DNA of 64,000 bases from Clostridium sp. BJN0001 (GCF_022869825.1 NZ_CP094971.1:311501-375500); one strand, 5' to 3'; shown: positions 36,534 through 46,018, counted from the first letter of the stretch. The notes: generated by a model from the sequence alone, not told the origin. Made by a program: numbers and translations.

Positions 36534-37268
36534 ATGAGTAATGTAATTGAAATGAAAAATATTTCTAAGAGCTACCATGTTGGATCTGAAACTCAGCTTG
36601 ATATATTAAAAGATATAAATATGACTGTAAAAAAAGGTGAATTTGTATCTATAATAGGTCCTTCAGGTTCTGGTAAAAGTACACTTATGAATATTATAGG
36701 TGCACTTGATAGACAAACTGAGGGAACGTATATTTTAGATGATTCTGATATGAGTGAAGTTTCAGATGATGGCTTATCAGATATAAGAAACAGCAAGATA
36801 GGATTTGTATTTCAGACATTTAATCTTATTCCAAGAAGCACTGCACTTAAAAATGTTGAGCTTCCAATGCTTTATGCAGGTGTTCCATCAAAAGTGCGAT
36901 CTAATAGGGCAAAAGAACTTTTAAAGCTTGTAGGAATGGAAGAAAGAATGTTTCATCAGCCAAATGAATTATCAGGTGGACAGAAACAGAGGGTTGCTAT
37001 AGCAAGAGCACTTTCTAATGATCCTGAAATAATACTTGCAGATGAACCTACAGGAGCACTTGATTCTGCTACAGGAAGACTTGTTATGGATATATTTCAT
37101 AAAGTGCATGAACTTGAAGGAAAGACGATAGTTTTAATAACGCATAATAGAGATCTTGCAGATGAAACAGAAAGACTTATCACAATAAGAGATGGAAGGA
37201 TCGTATCTGAAGAGAAAAATGAAAATTATAAAAAAAGATATGAAGATGGTGATAAAAAATGTTTCTAA
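36534..37268 (+). CDS. MacB-type ABC transporter ATP-binding protein
   Basis: This 244-residue ATPase of the LolD/MacB family has Walker A GPSGSGKST (42-50), Q-loop VFQTFNLIP, signature LSGGQKQRVAIARAL, Walker B IILADEPTGALD and the switch His in ITHNRDLA. It starts 5 bases after the adaptor gene and overlaps the permease gene by 10 bases. The three therefore form one efflux or mechanotransmission system. The substrate is unknown. An antimicrobial-peptide exporter is the usual guess for this arrangement in Firmicutes. Confidence 0.94.
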   Translation: MSNVIEMKNISKSYHVGSETQLDILKDINMTVKKGEFVSIIGPSGSGKSTLMNIIGALDRQTEGTYILDDSDMSEVSDDGLSDIRNSKIGFVFQTFNLIPRSTALKNVELPMLYAGVPSKVRSNRAKELLKLVGMEERMFHQPNELSGGQKQRVAIARALSNDPEIILADEPTGALDSATGRLVMDIFHKVHELEGKTIVLITHNRDLADETERLITIRDGRIVSEEKNENYKKRYEDGDKKCF

Positions 37269-38506
37269 AAGAAAATATAATGCTTGCAATAGCAGGAATA
37301 AAAGCGAGTAAGATGCGTTCATTTTTAACAATGCTTGGAATAATAATAGGAATATCGTCTGTAATAGGAATTGTTTCTATAGGAAATGCAATAACATCAA
37401 CAGTATCTGCAAAACTCGACACAATGGGCGCTAATAATATGGAAGTTGAAGTCGCACAAAGAAATCAGAATCAAAATGAAGGTTATTATTTAAACCCTGA
37501 AGATAGTGATTTGCTTACTAAAAGTCAGATAGATAATTTACAAAATGTGTTTTCAGATAGAATAAAAGCTGTATCAATGGAATATATACAGGGAACTGGA
37601 AAAGCAAAAGACGAAAAACTATATGCAAATGTAAGAATTAGAGGCGTTAGTACAGGCTACGAAACAGTTCAAAATGTAAAGATGATAAAGGGAAGATTTA
37701 TAAATGAAAGAGATGTAAAAGGAGCAAAAAAAATAGCTGTAATATCAGATAAATTTGCAAATAATATGTTTAAAGACAAAAATCCTTTAGGAAAAGAGAT
37801 AAAGGTTTATGTTGATGATAATATAGAAACATATCAGATAGCAGGTGTCTATAAATATGAATCAAATTCACTTTTGGGTGGAGGAGGCTCAGTAAGCGAA
37901 AAAGATGTTACAACAGATTTATATGTACCAGTAACTCTTGGGAAAGATGATAAGAATTTTGCTTATTTTTCACTTACACCAGTTGATAATGTTGATGCTC
38001 AGAACCTTGTAAAAGATATTGAAAAATATGGAGATAAATTATATAAAAATAATAAGAAATTCAATTTGAAAGTATTTAATAATAGGGAAGAGGCACAGAG
38101 TATAACAAAAGTTCTTTCAACTATATCTATTGGAATATCAGTAATTGCTGCAATAGCCTTATTAGTTGGAGGAATAGGAGTTATGAATATCATGCTTGTT
38201 TCTGTTACTGAGAGGACAAAGGAGATAGGAACGAGAAAAGCACTTGGTGCAAAGAGCAGCCAGATAAAAATGCAGTTTATAACAGAGTCAGTTATAATAT
38301 GTACAATTGGAGGAACAATAGGAATAATACTTGGAGTTATGGCAGGAATAGTGACTTCACTTCTTTTAAAATCACCTATATCAATATCTATTCCAGCAGT
38401 AATTATAAGTTTTACCTTCTCAATGGCAATAGGAGTTTTCTTTGGATATTACCCTGCAAAAAAGGCAGCATCACTTGATCCTATTGAAGCTCTAAGATAT
38501 GAATAA
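37259..38506 (+). CDS. MacB/FtsX-type ABC transporter permease
   Basis: This 415-residue permease has the MacB layout. The N-terminal helix (about 18-40) follows the motif KASKMRSFLTMLGIIIGISSVI. An extracytoplasmic MacB_PCD domain runs to about residue 280, with IRGVSTGYETVQNVKMIKGRFI and KIAVISDKFANNMF. Three C-terminal helices are present, with the FtsX signature NIMLVSVTERTKEIGTRKALGA. It ends YPAKKAASLDPIEALRYE, a classical MacB terminus. The overlap with the ATPase gene indicates translational coupling. Confidence 0.94.
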   Translation: MFLKENIMLAIAGIKASKMRSFLTMLGIIIGISSVIGIVSIGNAITSTVSAKLDTMGANNMEVEVAQRNQNQNEGYYLNPEDSDLLTKSQIDNLQNVFSDRIKAVSMEYIQGTGKAKDEKLYANVRIRGVSTGYETVQNVKMIKGRFINERDVKGAKKIAVISDKFANNMFKDKNPLGKEIKVYVDDNIETYQIAGVYKYESNSLLGGGGSVSEKDVTTDLYVPVTLGKDDKNFAYFSLTPVDNVDAQNLVKDIEKYGDKLYKNNKKFNLKVFNNREEAQSITKVLSTISIGISVIAAIALLVGGIGVMNIMLVSVTERTKEIGTRKALGAKSSQIKMQFITESVIICTIGGTIGIILGVMAGIVTSLLLKSPISISIPAVIISFTFSMAIGVFFGYYPAKKAASLDPIEALRYE

Positions 38507-38565
38507 ATAAAAAAATATTAAAAAAGACTTGAAAAATTAAAATAAAAATACTATAATAAGCTTAT

Positions 38566-38652
38566 GCAGATGTGGCGGAATCGGCAGACGCGCTAGATTA
38601 AGGGTCTAGTGACTGAAAGGTCGTATGGGTTCAAGTCCCTTCATCTGCACCA
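38566..38652 (+). tRNA. tRNA-Leu (anticodon AAG)
   Basis: This 87-base class II tRNA has acceptor arms GCAGATG/CATCTGC and an encoded CCA (38650-38652). The anticodon stem CTAGA/TCTAG encloses the loop TTAAGGG, so the anticodon is AAG (38600-38602), reading CUU and related leucine codons. A long variable arm (TGACTGAAAGGTCG) and GGTTCAAGTCC fit leucine. A TATAAT at 38553-38558 lies just upstream. Confidence 0.93.
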
Positions 38653-38667
38653 AGCAGAGTATTTTAT

Positions 38668-38706
38668 AGACTGTTTTTAATGAGTTATTAAAAACAGTCT
38701 TTTTTG
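38668..38706 (+). terminator. Terminator after tRNA-Leu
   Basis: AGACTGTTTTTAA (38668-38680) is fully complementary to TTAAAAACAGTCT (38688-38700), followed by TTTTT. Confidence 0.93.
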
Positions 38707-38749
38707 TATATTAGTGATAAAATAAATATTATATAGTGTAGGGTCAAAA

Positions 38750-38833
38750 ATGCATCCAAATTCGTGGCTTATATTGTTTTGTGCTGTAGTAGCTACTACA
38801 ATAGCTATTGTTGTTGCTAACCAAAAGAAATAA
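38750..38833 (+). CDS. Candidate 27-residue membrane microprotein
   Basis: A short frame from ATG 38750 to TAA encodes MHPNSWLILFCAVVATTIAI followed by VVANQKK. It is a single hydrophobic helix with a polar start and a Lys-rich end. This shape is shared by type I toxins and by small membrane subunits, but no family is recognised. The ribosome binding site (TAGGG, 6 to 10 bases upstream) is weak, and no promoter stands out. It could be a chance frame. Confidence 0.35.
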   Translation: MHPNSWLILFCAVVATTIAIVVANQKK

Positions 38834-38904
38834 TTATTATAGAGAGTTATGAGTATAATTCCCTTAAATGATAGTTAAAATACACATATAAAAACAGTCT
38901 TTAT

Positions 38905-39128
38905 ACTAAATGACAAAGGACATACTAAAGGACAAAGCACAAATGACAAATGACAAAGGGGGATGTTTCTGCTCAAATCGCAGAAACTAAAATATATTGA
39001 GCTTTCGCGTTCAGGCGAAAGCTTTTATATTTTGAGAGAATCTCAAAATACATAAAATGAAATTCCAACGGAATTTCCACATTCTTTGTCATTTGTCATT
39101 TAACAGTTTGTCATTTGTACTGTCCTTT
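38905..39128 (+). repeat. Dispersed palindromic repeat with compensatory H3
   Basis: Left termini are followed by H1 with loop TCAAATC, H2 with an extra base in the loop (CTTTCGC-gttcag-GCGAAAG), and H3 in the form TTTTGAG-AGAAT-CTCAAAA. In that H3 the usual C:G pair is changed on both arms to A:T. H4 is GAAATTCC-AAC-GGAATTTC, followed by right termini. It sits between the tRNA/microprotein unit and a convergent gene. Confidence 0.9.
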
Positions 39129-39159
39129 GTACTAAGTCTAGATAAAACTAGTGATATAC

Positions 39160-40299
39160 TTATATTTCATATATTGCTGCAGAAAAATTTTTAATCAAAT
39201 CATGTATGTCTTCAAGACCTACAGAAACTCTTATTAAAGTATCTGAAATACCAAGTTTTTCTCTTTCTTCTCTTGGAATTGAAGCATGGCTCATCTTAGC
39301 AGGATATGAAACGATTGTTTCCACACTTCCAAGACTTACTGCAACAGCAACTCCTTTAATATTATTTAAAAAATGTTCAGTAGTTTTAAAATCTTTGAAT
39401 TTAAATGATAACACAGCTCCGGCTCCAGATGATTGTGAAAAATGAAGTCTTTTATATTTACATGAATTAAGACCAAGGTAATATACTTTTTCAATTTTTT
39501 CTTGCTTTTCAAGCCATAAAGCTAATTTATAAGCATTAGATTGAAGCGCATCCATTCTTACCTTTAATGTCTTTATTCCTCTTATGAGAAGATAACAGTC
39601 CTGTGGGCCTAAAATTGCACCAAAAGTATTTTGAATCTGATATATTCTGTCTGCAAGATCACTGTTATTTGTTGTAACAAGACCGCTTACAACATCACTA
39701 TGTCCTCCTAAAAATTTTGTAGCACTATGAATAACGATATCTGCTCCTAATTTTAAAGGCTTTTGAAAATATGGAGACATGAAAGTATTATCAACTATTG
39801 TAATTGCATTATGTTCTTTTGCAATGCTTATTGCACTTCTAAGGTCAGTAACTTTTAAAAGAGGATTAGATGGAGTTTCAAGGTAAATAGCTTTAGTATT
39901 TTTTTTGAAAGCAGAAACAATTTCATTTGTATTAGTTGCACTGACAAAAGTAAATTCTATATTAAATCTTGAAAATAATTTACTAATAGCTCTATATGTA
40001 CCGCCATAAACGTCACTACATACTATAATATGATCTCCTGCTGAAAAAATTGAGAATACAGAGCATATACCCGCAATTCCAGAAGAAAAGGCAAAGCCTC
40101 TTTTTCCTCCTTCAAGCTGTGCTATTAAATTTTCAAGAGCTTCTCTTGTAGGATTCCCTGAACGTGAATAATCATATTTGCCAAAATTATTTATATCAGA
40201 TTGATGAAAAGTAGATGTCTGATATATAGGAGTGTTTACAGCTCCTGTTAATGGATCAATATCGCCATTATAGTGAATTAAATTTGTTGCAAAGTTCAT
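39160..40299 (-). CDS. PLP-dependent trans-sulfuration enzyme (cystathionine lyase type)
   Basis: This 379-residue enzyme belongs to the Cys/Met-metabolism PLP family (MetB/MetC/MetZ/MGL). The key blocks are TPIYQTSTF, YDYSRSGNPTREALE, FSSGIAGI, CSDVYGGTYR, ETPSNPLLKVTD, VDNTFMSPYFQKP, and SATKFLGGHSDV with the PLP lysine. GSVETIVSYPAKMSHASIPREER is the family C-terminal block. It is probably the gamma- or beta-lyase partner of the preceding synthase-like gene. The frame also starts at a GTG (40308), but GAGGTG fits the ATG at 40299. It lies 17 bases after its paralogue, under the same SAM riboswitch. Confidence 0.87.
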   Translation of the reverse strand: MNFATNLIHYNGDIDPLTGAVNTPIYQTSTFHQSDINNFGKYDYSRSGNPTREALENLIAQLEGGKRGFAFSSGIAGICSVFSIFSAGDHIIVCSDVYGGTYRAISKLFSRFNIEFTFVSATNTNEIVSAFKKNTKAIYLETPSNPLLKVTDLRSAISIAKEHNAITIVDNTFMSPYFQKPLKLGADIVIHSATKFLGGHSDVVSGLVTTNNSDLADRIYQIQNTFGAILGPQDCYLLIRGIKTLKVRMDALQSNAYKLALWLEKQEKIEKVYYLGLNSCKYKRLHFSQSSGAGAVLSFKFKDFKTTEHFLNNIKGVAVAVSLGSVETIVSYPAKMSHASIPREEREKLGISDTLIRVSVGLEDIHDLIKNFSAAIYEI

Positions 40300-40316
40300 T
40301 TTTAACACCTCATTTT

Positions 40317-41453
40317 CTATAAATTTATTGCATTTTTAAGATCATTAATTAAGTCATCTGAATCTTCAATACCTACTGATATTCTTAAAAGGAATTCATC
40401 AATTCCTAGACGTTTCTTTATATAATCTGGTACATCTGCATGTGTCTGTGTATATGGATATGTAATTAATGTTTCAACTCCCCCAAGACTTTCTGCAAAG
40501 CTTATTATTTTTACGTTATCAAGTATTTTTTTTACCATATATTTATCTTTTACTTTAAAAGAAATGGTAGAACCAAAACCGGATGATTGTTTAGCGTTAG
40601 TTTCATATCCATCGAAATCCTTAAGACCAGTGTAATAGACTTTACTTACATTAGGATCAGTTTGTAAAAAATCAGATATTTTAATAGCATTTTGCTGTGA
40701 CTTTTTAAGACGTATAGATAAAGTCTTTATTCCTCTTAAAAGAAGCCATGAATCAAAAGGAGAAAGTATAGCTCCTGTTGTCATTTGAATATTTTTTAAT
40801 TTCTTATATAAAAACTCCTTATTTGTAACAATAAGTCCTGAAAGGGAATCATTATGTCCAGATAGGTATTTTGTTCCACTATGGATAACAATATCAGCAC
40901 CTAAATTTAATGGCTTTTGATAAAATGGAGTTAAAAAAGTATTATCAACTAATAATATCAAATTACTCTGAATTGAGATATCAGAAACAGCCTTTATATC
41001 AGTAACTTTTAAAAGAGGATTAGAAGGTGTTTCGATAAAAATAGCCTTAGTATTAGGTTTTATTGAATTTTTTATTTTCTTAGTATCTGTTGTATCTATA
41101 AAGGAGCAAGTAATTCCGTATTGTGAAAAAGTATCGTTAAAAAGCCTTACTGTTCCTCCATATAAGTCGTCTGATAAAATTATATGATCTCCTGAGTTAA
41201 ATAAATGTATACAGCATGTAATAGCAGCAACACCAGAAGAAAAAGCAAGACCGTATTTACCATTTTCAAGCTTTGCAATTGTTTTTTCAGCTTCTTCTCT
41301 TGTTGGATTTGTGTCTCTTGAATAATCGTATCCTGTACTTTTATTTAATCCTAAATGTTTAAAAGTAGCAGTTTGATAGATTGGAAAACTTATTGCACCA
41401 GTTTTTGTATCACCATTTGATATTCCGTGTACAATTAAAGTTTCAAAATTCAT
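40317..41453 (-). CDS. metB: Cystathionine gamma-synthase-like PLP enzyme
   Basis: This 378-residue PLP enzyme of the same family is about half identical to its downstream neighbour. It has FPIYQTATFKHLG, GYDYSRDTNPTREEAE, FSSGVAAI, DDLYGGTVRLF, ETPSNPLLKVTD, VDNTFLTPFYQKP, HSGTKYLSGHND (PLP lysine) and GGVETLITYPYTQTHADVP. Position directly behind a SAM-I riboswitch argues for methionine synthesis: cystathionine gamma-synthase or O-acylhomoserine sulfhydrylase. The exact reaction cannot be read from sequence, so the symbol is provisional. AGGAGATGA precedes the ATG. Confidence 0.82.
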   Translation of the reverse strand: MNFETLIVHGISNGDTKTGAISFPIYQTATFKHLGLNKSTGYDYSRDTNPTREEAEKTIAKLENGKYGLAFSSGVAAITCCIHLFNSGDHIILSDDLYGGTVRLFNDTFSQYGITCSFIDTTDTKKIKNSIKPNTKAIFIETPSNPLLKVTDIKAVSDISIQSNLILLVDNTFLTPFYQKPLNLGADIVIHSGTKYLSGHNDSLSGLIVTNKEFLYKKLKNIQMTTGAILSPFDSWLLLRGIKTLSIRLKKSQQNAIKISDFLQTDPNVSKVYYTGLKDFDGYETNAKQSSGFGSTISFKVKDKYMVKKILDNVKIISFAESLGGVETLITYPYTQTHADVPDYIKKRLGIDEFLLRISVGIEDSDDLINDLKNAINL

Positions 41454-41540
41454 AAAATCATCTCCTAAATTAAATTTTATTTAAACATAGTATTTCTCAA
41501 AATGAATCGATAAATAAAAAATTGATTTATGGAGGGAAAT

Positions 41541-41690
41541 AAAAAAATCGCTTCCCTGAAAAGAAGCGAAATTAATTCTACAATTTTCTCATCTTTCAGG
41601 ATAATCCTGCAGGATTTAGCACCATTAAAATAAATTGCATTTTATGGTTGCTGGGTTTCATAGGGCCAGTCCCTCCACCGCTCGTAATAA
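41541..41690 (-). ncRNA. SAM-I riboswitch (S-box) with terminator
   Basis: On the minus strand the aptamer reads GGTGGAGGGACTGGCCC, then GAAACCCAGCAACC, GGTGCTAAATCCTGCAG and GATGAG, the classical S-box order (about 41690 to 41587). It is followed by the terminator TCGCTTC/GAAGCGA (41548-41569) with seven T. SAM binding should end transcription before the two trans-sulfuration genes. Confidence 0.96.
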
Positions 41691-41903
41691 GAAATAAATA
41701 TTTAATTATTAAATATCATTATACAGTTAATATTATTAATGTCAATAAAATAATTTATAAAGATATAAATTTTAAAGGAGAAATATTTGACAAAATCATA
41801 AATAGGAATTATAATTCAAAACATACAATTTATACATGAGTAATTTTATGGGAATTGTAAGAATAAGATTTATAATGATTAAATATCTGGGAGGGGTGCA
41901 TAA

Positions 41904-42926
41904 ATGATCAAGCTTGAAAAAGTAGAAAAAATATTTAAAAGAAAAGATGTTAAAGTAGAAGCGCTTAAAGGAATTACTTTTAATATTGATAAAGGTGATA
42001 TATTTGGAGTAATAGGATTTAGTGGTGCTGGAAAAAGCACTTTATTAAGAACGATTAATTATTTAGAGAAGCCTACAAGCGGAAAAGTAATAGTTAATGG
42101 TAAAAATCTTGCTAAATTAAATAAAAAAGAACTTAGAGATTTAAGAAAACAGATTGGAATGGTATTCCAACATTTTAACCTTCTTAATTCTAAAACTGTA
42201 TTTGATAATATTGCTATTGCTCTTATCTTAAATAAAACACCTAAGTTTCAAATAGAAAGTAAAGTTAATGAACTTCTTAAATTTGTAGGACTTGAAGATA
42301 AGTCTAAGGCTTATCCTGATGAATTGTCAGGAGGTCAGAAACAGAGAATAGGAATAGCTAGAGCGCTTGCAACAGATCCTCTTATACTTTTATGCGATGA
42401 GGCAACATCGGCTTTAGATCCTGAAACTACACAATCTGTATTAGAACTTTTGAAGAAAATTAATAAAAAATATAATATAACAATTTTAATTATTACTCAT
42501 GAAATGAACGTAATACGTGAAGTCTGTAATAAAGTTGCAGTAATGGAAAAAGGGCAGATAATTGAAGAAGGAAATTTAATTGATATATTTGGAAATCCTA
42601 AGAAACAGACAACAAAGAATTTTGTAAGAACGGTAGTACATGATGATGTTCCAAAATCAATATTAGAGGAATTTGATTTTCATGATATTAATAAAAAGCT
42701 TCTTGAAGTAAAATTTTTAGGAAAAAGCGCAAAAGAATCAATAATTGCGGATGCATCAGCTAAAGCTGGCGTAAATATGAATATACTTTATGCAAATTTT
42801 ACTGAACTTTCGAAAGATATTTTAGGATATATAACTATTGAAGCAGAAGGAGAAAAAGAAAATATTGATAATGCAATAAATATTATAAAAGATAAAGGAG
42901 TTAAAGTTAGGGAGGTAGTTTTATGA
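41904..42926 (+). CDS. metN: Methionine ABC transporter ATP-binding protein
   Basis: This 340-residue ATPase has Walker A FSGAGKST (near residue 39-46), Q-loop VFQHFNLL, signature LSGGQKQRIGIARAL (from about 142) and Walker B ILLCDEATSALD. A C-terminal NIL/ACT-like regulatory domain (about 262-340, GYITIEAEGEKENIDNAI) is where MetN proteins bind methionine to inhibit uptake. Its last bases overlap metI by four. It is divergent from the SAM-I-controlled operon. In the 213 bases between I see no second S-box, so its regulation is separate. Confidence 0.96.
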   Translation: MIKLEKVEKIFKRKDVKVEALKGITFNIDKGDIFGVIGFSGAGKSTLLRTINYLEKPTSGKVIVNGKNLAKLNKKELRDLRKQIGMVFQHFNLLNSKTVFDNIAIALILNKTPKFQIESKVNELLKFVGLEDKSKAYPDELSGGQKQRIGIARALATDPLILLCDEATSALDPETTQSVLELLKKINKKYNITILIITHEMNVIREVCNKVAVMEKGQIIEEGNLIDIFGNPKKQTTKNFVRTVVHDDVPKSILEEFDFHDINKKLLEVKFLGKSAKESIIADASAKAGVNMNILYANFTELSKDILGYITIEAEGEKENIDNAINIIKDKGVKVREVVL

Positions 42927-43576
42927 TGAATGTAAGTTATTATCAGATAGTTAAAGCTGTATTAGAAACTCTTGAAATGGTAAGTGTATCTTTACTAATA
43001 GGATCTTTATTAGGAATACCGCTTGGAATACTCCTTGTAATAACAAATGCTAAAGGAATAATAAAAAATAAGGCAGTATCACTTATTTTAAATAATGTTG
43101 TAAATATTGTACGTTCGATTCCTTTTATTATTCTGCTTGTTGCAATTGTTCCATTTACAAAGCTGATAGTTGGTACATCCATAGGTACAGAAGCGGCTAT
43201 AGTACCACTTATTGTTTTCATAATTCCTTATATAGCAAGGCTTGTTGAGAATTCGCTTTTTGAAGTAAGTGGTGGAATACTTGAGACGGCAGAAGCGATG
43301 GGGGCTACAACATTCCAAATAATCTGGCACTTTCTATTGCCGGAAGCACTTTCATCATTAATACTAAGCATTACAACTGCTACAATAGGACTTATAGGTG
43401 CAACTGCTATGGCTGGAACTATAGGAGGTGGAGGGATAGGAGATATTGCAATATCATATGGTTATCAGAGGTTTAATACAAAAGTTATAGTCCTTACTGT
43501 AGTTATATTAGTTATTTTTGTACAACTTATTCAGAATTTTGGGAACTATTTATCTGCAAAAATAAGAAGGCATTAA
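42923..43576 (+). CDS. metI: Methionine ABC transporter permease
   Basis: This 217-residue permease has five hydrophobic helices. The coupling EAA-type motif is in ETAEAMGATTFQIIWHFLLPEA, and VNIVRSIPFIILLVAIVPFTKLIVG is characteristic of MetI. The start ATG overlaps the metN stop (ATGA arrangement). It forms the membrane channel with MetN and the lipoprotein MetQ. Confidence 0.96.
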   Translation: MMNVSYYQIVKAVLETLEMVSVSLLIGSLLGIPLGILLVITNAKGIIKNKAVSLILNNVVNIVRSIPFIILLVAIVPFTKLIVGTSIGTEAAIVPLIVFIIPYIARLVENSLFEVSGGILETAEAMGATTFQIIWHFLLPEALSSLILSITTATIGLIGATAMAGTIGGGGIGDIAISYGYQRFNTKVIVLTVVILVIFVQLIQNFGNYLSAKIRRH

Positions 43577-43641
43577 TTTTTTATAAATAAATATGACTAT
43601 TTTGATAAGAATAATTAAAAATAAAGAGGGGGAAAATAATT

Positions 43642-44484
43642 ATGAAAATGAAAATACTTAGAAAAATTTTAGCAAATGCAGTATTGGCTGTTATGGCAGT
43701 ATCATTAGCAGGATGCGGACAGGCTTCTTCTAAATCTGATTCTTCAGATAAAAAAACTATTACAGTAGGAGTATCACCAGGGCCATATAATGAATTATTT
43801 GATTCAGCTGTAAAACCTATACTTGAGAAAGAAGGATATACAATTAAATCTATTGATTTTTCTGATCTACTACAATCAGAAGTTGCAATTACAGAAGGAA
43901 AAGTAGATTTTAATGTTGCTCAGCACACAGCTTATGCTGAAAATTACAACAAAGAAAATAATGGAGATTTGGAAGCTATAGTTCATATACCAACAGTACC
44001 AGCGGGAATATTTTCAAATACACACTCGTCACTAGATGAAGTAAAACAAGGTCAAAAGGTTGCAATTCCACAGGATCCATCAAATGCAGCAAGAGCATAT
44101 AGACTTCTTAATAAAGCTGGATGGATTGAGATAGATGATAGTGCAAATCCTACAACACTTACTAAAAATGATATAAAAGAAAATAAATATGATTTAAATA
44201 TAATTGAGATGGATTCGGCTCAGATTCCACGTTCATTGGATGATCTGGATTATGCAATTATTCCTGGAAGTGTAGTTTATTCTTCAAAAATTGATGCGGA
44301 TAAATCACTTCTTCATGAAGATGTTGCTAAAGATTTAGAGCTTGTAGTTGTCGTAAGTGAAAAAAATAAAGATTCTAAATGGGCTCAAGATATAGTATCT
44401 GCCTATAAATCAGATGAATTTAAAAAGTATATGGCTGAAAATAATAAAAATGATTATTGGTTTATTCCAGATGAACTTAAATAG
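43642..44484 (+). CDS. metQ: Methionine-binding lipoprotein
   Basis: This 280-residue substrate-binding lipoprotein of the NlpA/MetQ family has a signal peptide (ending VSLAGC, lipobox Cys near residue 25). The typical blocks are TITVGVSPGPYNELFDS, the VDFNVAQHTAYAENYN binding region, KVAIPQDPSNAARAYRLLNKAGWI, and AIIPGSVVY. It delivers methionine to MetNI. A GAGGGGG ribosome binding site precedes the ATG. It is 65 bases after metI and 18 before the next gene. Confidence 0.95.
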   Translation: MKMKILRKILANAVLAVMAVSLAGCGQASSKSDSSDKKTITVGVSPGPYNELFDSAVKPILEKEGYTIKSIDFSDLLQSEVAITEGKVDFNVAQHTAYAENYNKENNGDLEAIVHIPTVPAGIFSNTHSSLDEVKQGQKVAIPQDPSNAARAYRLLNKAGWIEIDDSANPTTLTKNDIKENKYDLNIIEMDSAQIPRSLDDLDYAIIPGSVVYSSKIDADKSLLHEDVAKDLELVVVVSEKNKDSKWAQDIVSAYKSDEFKKYMAENNKNDYWFIPDELK

Positions 44485-44502
44485 ATATAAAGAGGCGCAA
44501 AA

Positions 44503-45840
44503 ATGGATAAAATTGAACAAAAAATAATAAAATTAATAGATGACAATAGTGATAAAATAATAGAATTTGCAAGAGATATATTATCGCATCCAGAACTTGG
44601 CTATAAAGAAAAAAGGACAGCAGAGAAGGTAGCTGAAATTCTTAAGAAAAATAGTGAATATGTAGAAGAAAATCTGGCAGTCACAGGGGTTAAGGCTTAT
44701 TTAAAGAATAAAAAAACTGAGGATATTAATGTAGCTCTTATAGGAGAACTTGATGCTGTAGTATCTCCTGAAAATAAAAATGCTGATAAAGTAACAGGAG
44801 CATGTCATGCGTGTGGGCATAATGCTCAGCTTGCTGGAATAATAGGTGCATCCTTTGCACTTGCAGATAATGAAATAAAAGATGCACTTAATGGAAATGT
44901 AACTTTTTTTGCTGTACCTTCGGAGGAATATGGAGAAGTAGAATATAAACTATCCCTTAAGGAGAAGAATATTATAAAATATGGAGGAGGAAAGTGTGAA
45001 CTTATAAGAATAGGTGCTTTTGATGATATAGATATATCTGTTACACATCATATATGCCCTGGAAAATATGATATAATAACAAGCAATAATACAAATAATG
45101 GATTTGTATCAAAGGTGACAAGATATAAAGGAAAAGCATCTCATGCAGCAGCAGCTCCTCATCTTGGAGTAAATGCAGTGAATGCAGCATCTATAGGTTT
45201 AGGTGCAGCTTCATATCAGAGAGAAACTTTTAGAGACGAAGATAACGTAAGAGTTCATTCTATAATAACTAAGGGTGGTGGAATTGTTAATGTAGTACCT
45301 GATGAAGTTATAATAGAAAGTCTTGTACGTGCAAATAATATGGATGCAATAGAAGATGCAGACAGAAAAGTAAACAGAGCATTTAAATCTGGAGCTATGG
45401 CAGTTGGAGGAAAAATTGAGATAATAACTTCCCCAGGATATCTTCCCATAATACCATTAGATAATGAACCTAAAATAATTTATGATATAGCAAAAAATGT
45501 TTTAAATATTGATAAAATAAAGAGAAATGATAAGAATTTTCACAGCTCAGGTTCAACAGATGTTGGAGATTTAACTTATTTAATGCCAGTATTAATGTTT
45601 GAAACAGGAGGGGCTATTGGTGGACTTCACTCAGGAGAATTTGAGATAGTAGATGAGACTACAGCTTATATTACTACAGCAAAAATAATGGCATTAACAG
45701 CATACAGGCTGTTAAGAAATAAAGCAGAAGAAGCAGTAAGGATAAAGAATGATTTTAAGCCTACATTTACTACTCAGCAGTATAGAGATTATATGGATAA
45801 ATTTGAAAATGTAATAGAAGAAGATTATTCTAGCTTATAG
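44503..45840 (+). CDS. M20-family amidohydrolase (AbgB-like)
   Basis: This 445-residue metal-dependent peptidase/amidase of family M20D has ILSHPELGYKEKRTAEKV, GELDAV (metal Asp), CHACGHNAQLAG (Cys/His ligands), VPSEEYGEVEY (catalytic Glu), and a dimerisation insert with GKASHAAAAPHLGVNA. FHSSGSTDVGDL and METGGAIGGLHSGEF-like blocks end the catalytic domain. It resembles the p-aminobenzoyl-glutamate hydrolase B type more than IAA-amino acid hydrolases. Placement directly after metQ suggests it releases methionine from an imported N-acyl or peptide conjugate (inference). Confidence 0.85.
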   Translation: MDKIEQKIIKLIDDNSDKIIEFARDILSHPELGYKEKRTAEKVAEILKKNSEYVEENLAVTGVKAYLKNKKTEDINVALIGELDAVVSPENKNADKVTGACHACGHNAQLAGIIGASFALADNEIKDALNGNVTFFAVPSEEYGEVEYKLSLKEKNIIKYGGGKCELIRIGAFDDIDISVTHHICPGKYDIITSNNTNNGFVSKVTRYKGKASHAAAAPHLGVNAVNAASIGLGAASYQRETFRDEDNVRVHSIITKGGGIVNVVPDEVIIESLVRANNMDAIEDADRKVNRAFKSGAMAVGGKIEIITSPGYLPIIPLDNEPKIIYDIAKNVLNIDKIKRNDKNFHSSGSTDVGDLTYLMPVLMFETGGAIGGLHSGEFEIVDETTAYITTAKIMALTAYRLLRNKAEEAVRIKNDFKPTFTTQQYRDYMDKFENVIEEDYSSL

Positions 45841-45957
45841 TTTATAATAAAAATTTTATTAACATTGTTATATATGTTTAAGAATTTTATGATAATGTAA
45901 AAATTATAAAAGAGTAATTAAAAAAGTTAGGATAAACGTATAAAATTACAAAGTTTA

Positions 45958-46018
45958 ATGCGTTTGTCCTTTGAAAGTTTGGCATTTGTACTGTTCTTTG
46001 AAAGTTCTTTACAAAATA
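45958..46018 (+). repeat. Right terminus of a dispersed repeat, left of tRNA-Gly
   Basis: Units GCGTTTGTCCTTTGAAAG, TTTGGCATTTGTAC and TGTTCTTTGAAAGTTC match the right terminal module. No hairpin modules precede them, so this is a truncated copy. The rest of the gap from 45841 is AT-rich without features. Confidence 0.75.

Noticed and set aside
41648..41839. 63-residue plus-strand frame at the SAM riboswitch
   Set aside because: It starts inside the aptamer on the opposite strand and has no ribosome binding site.
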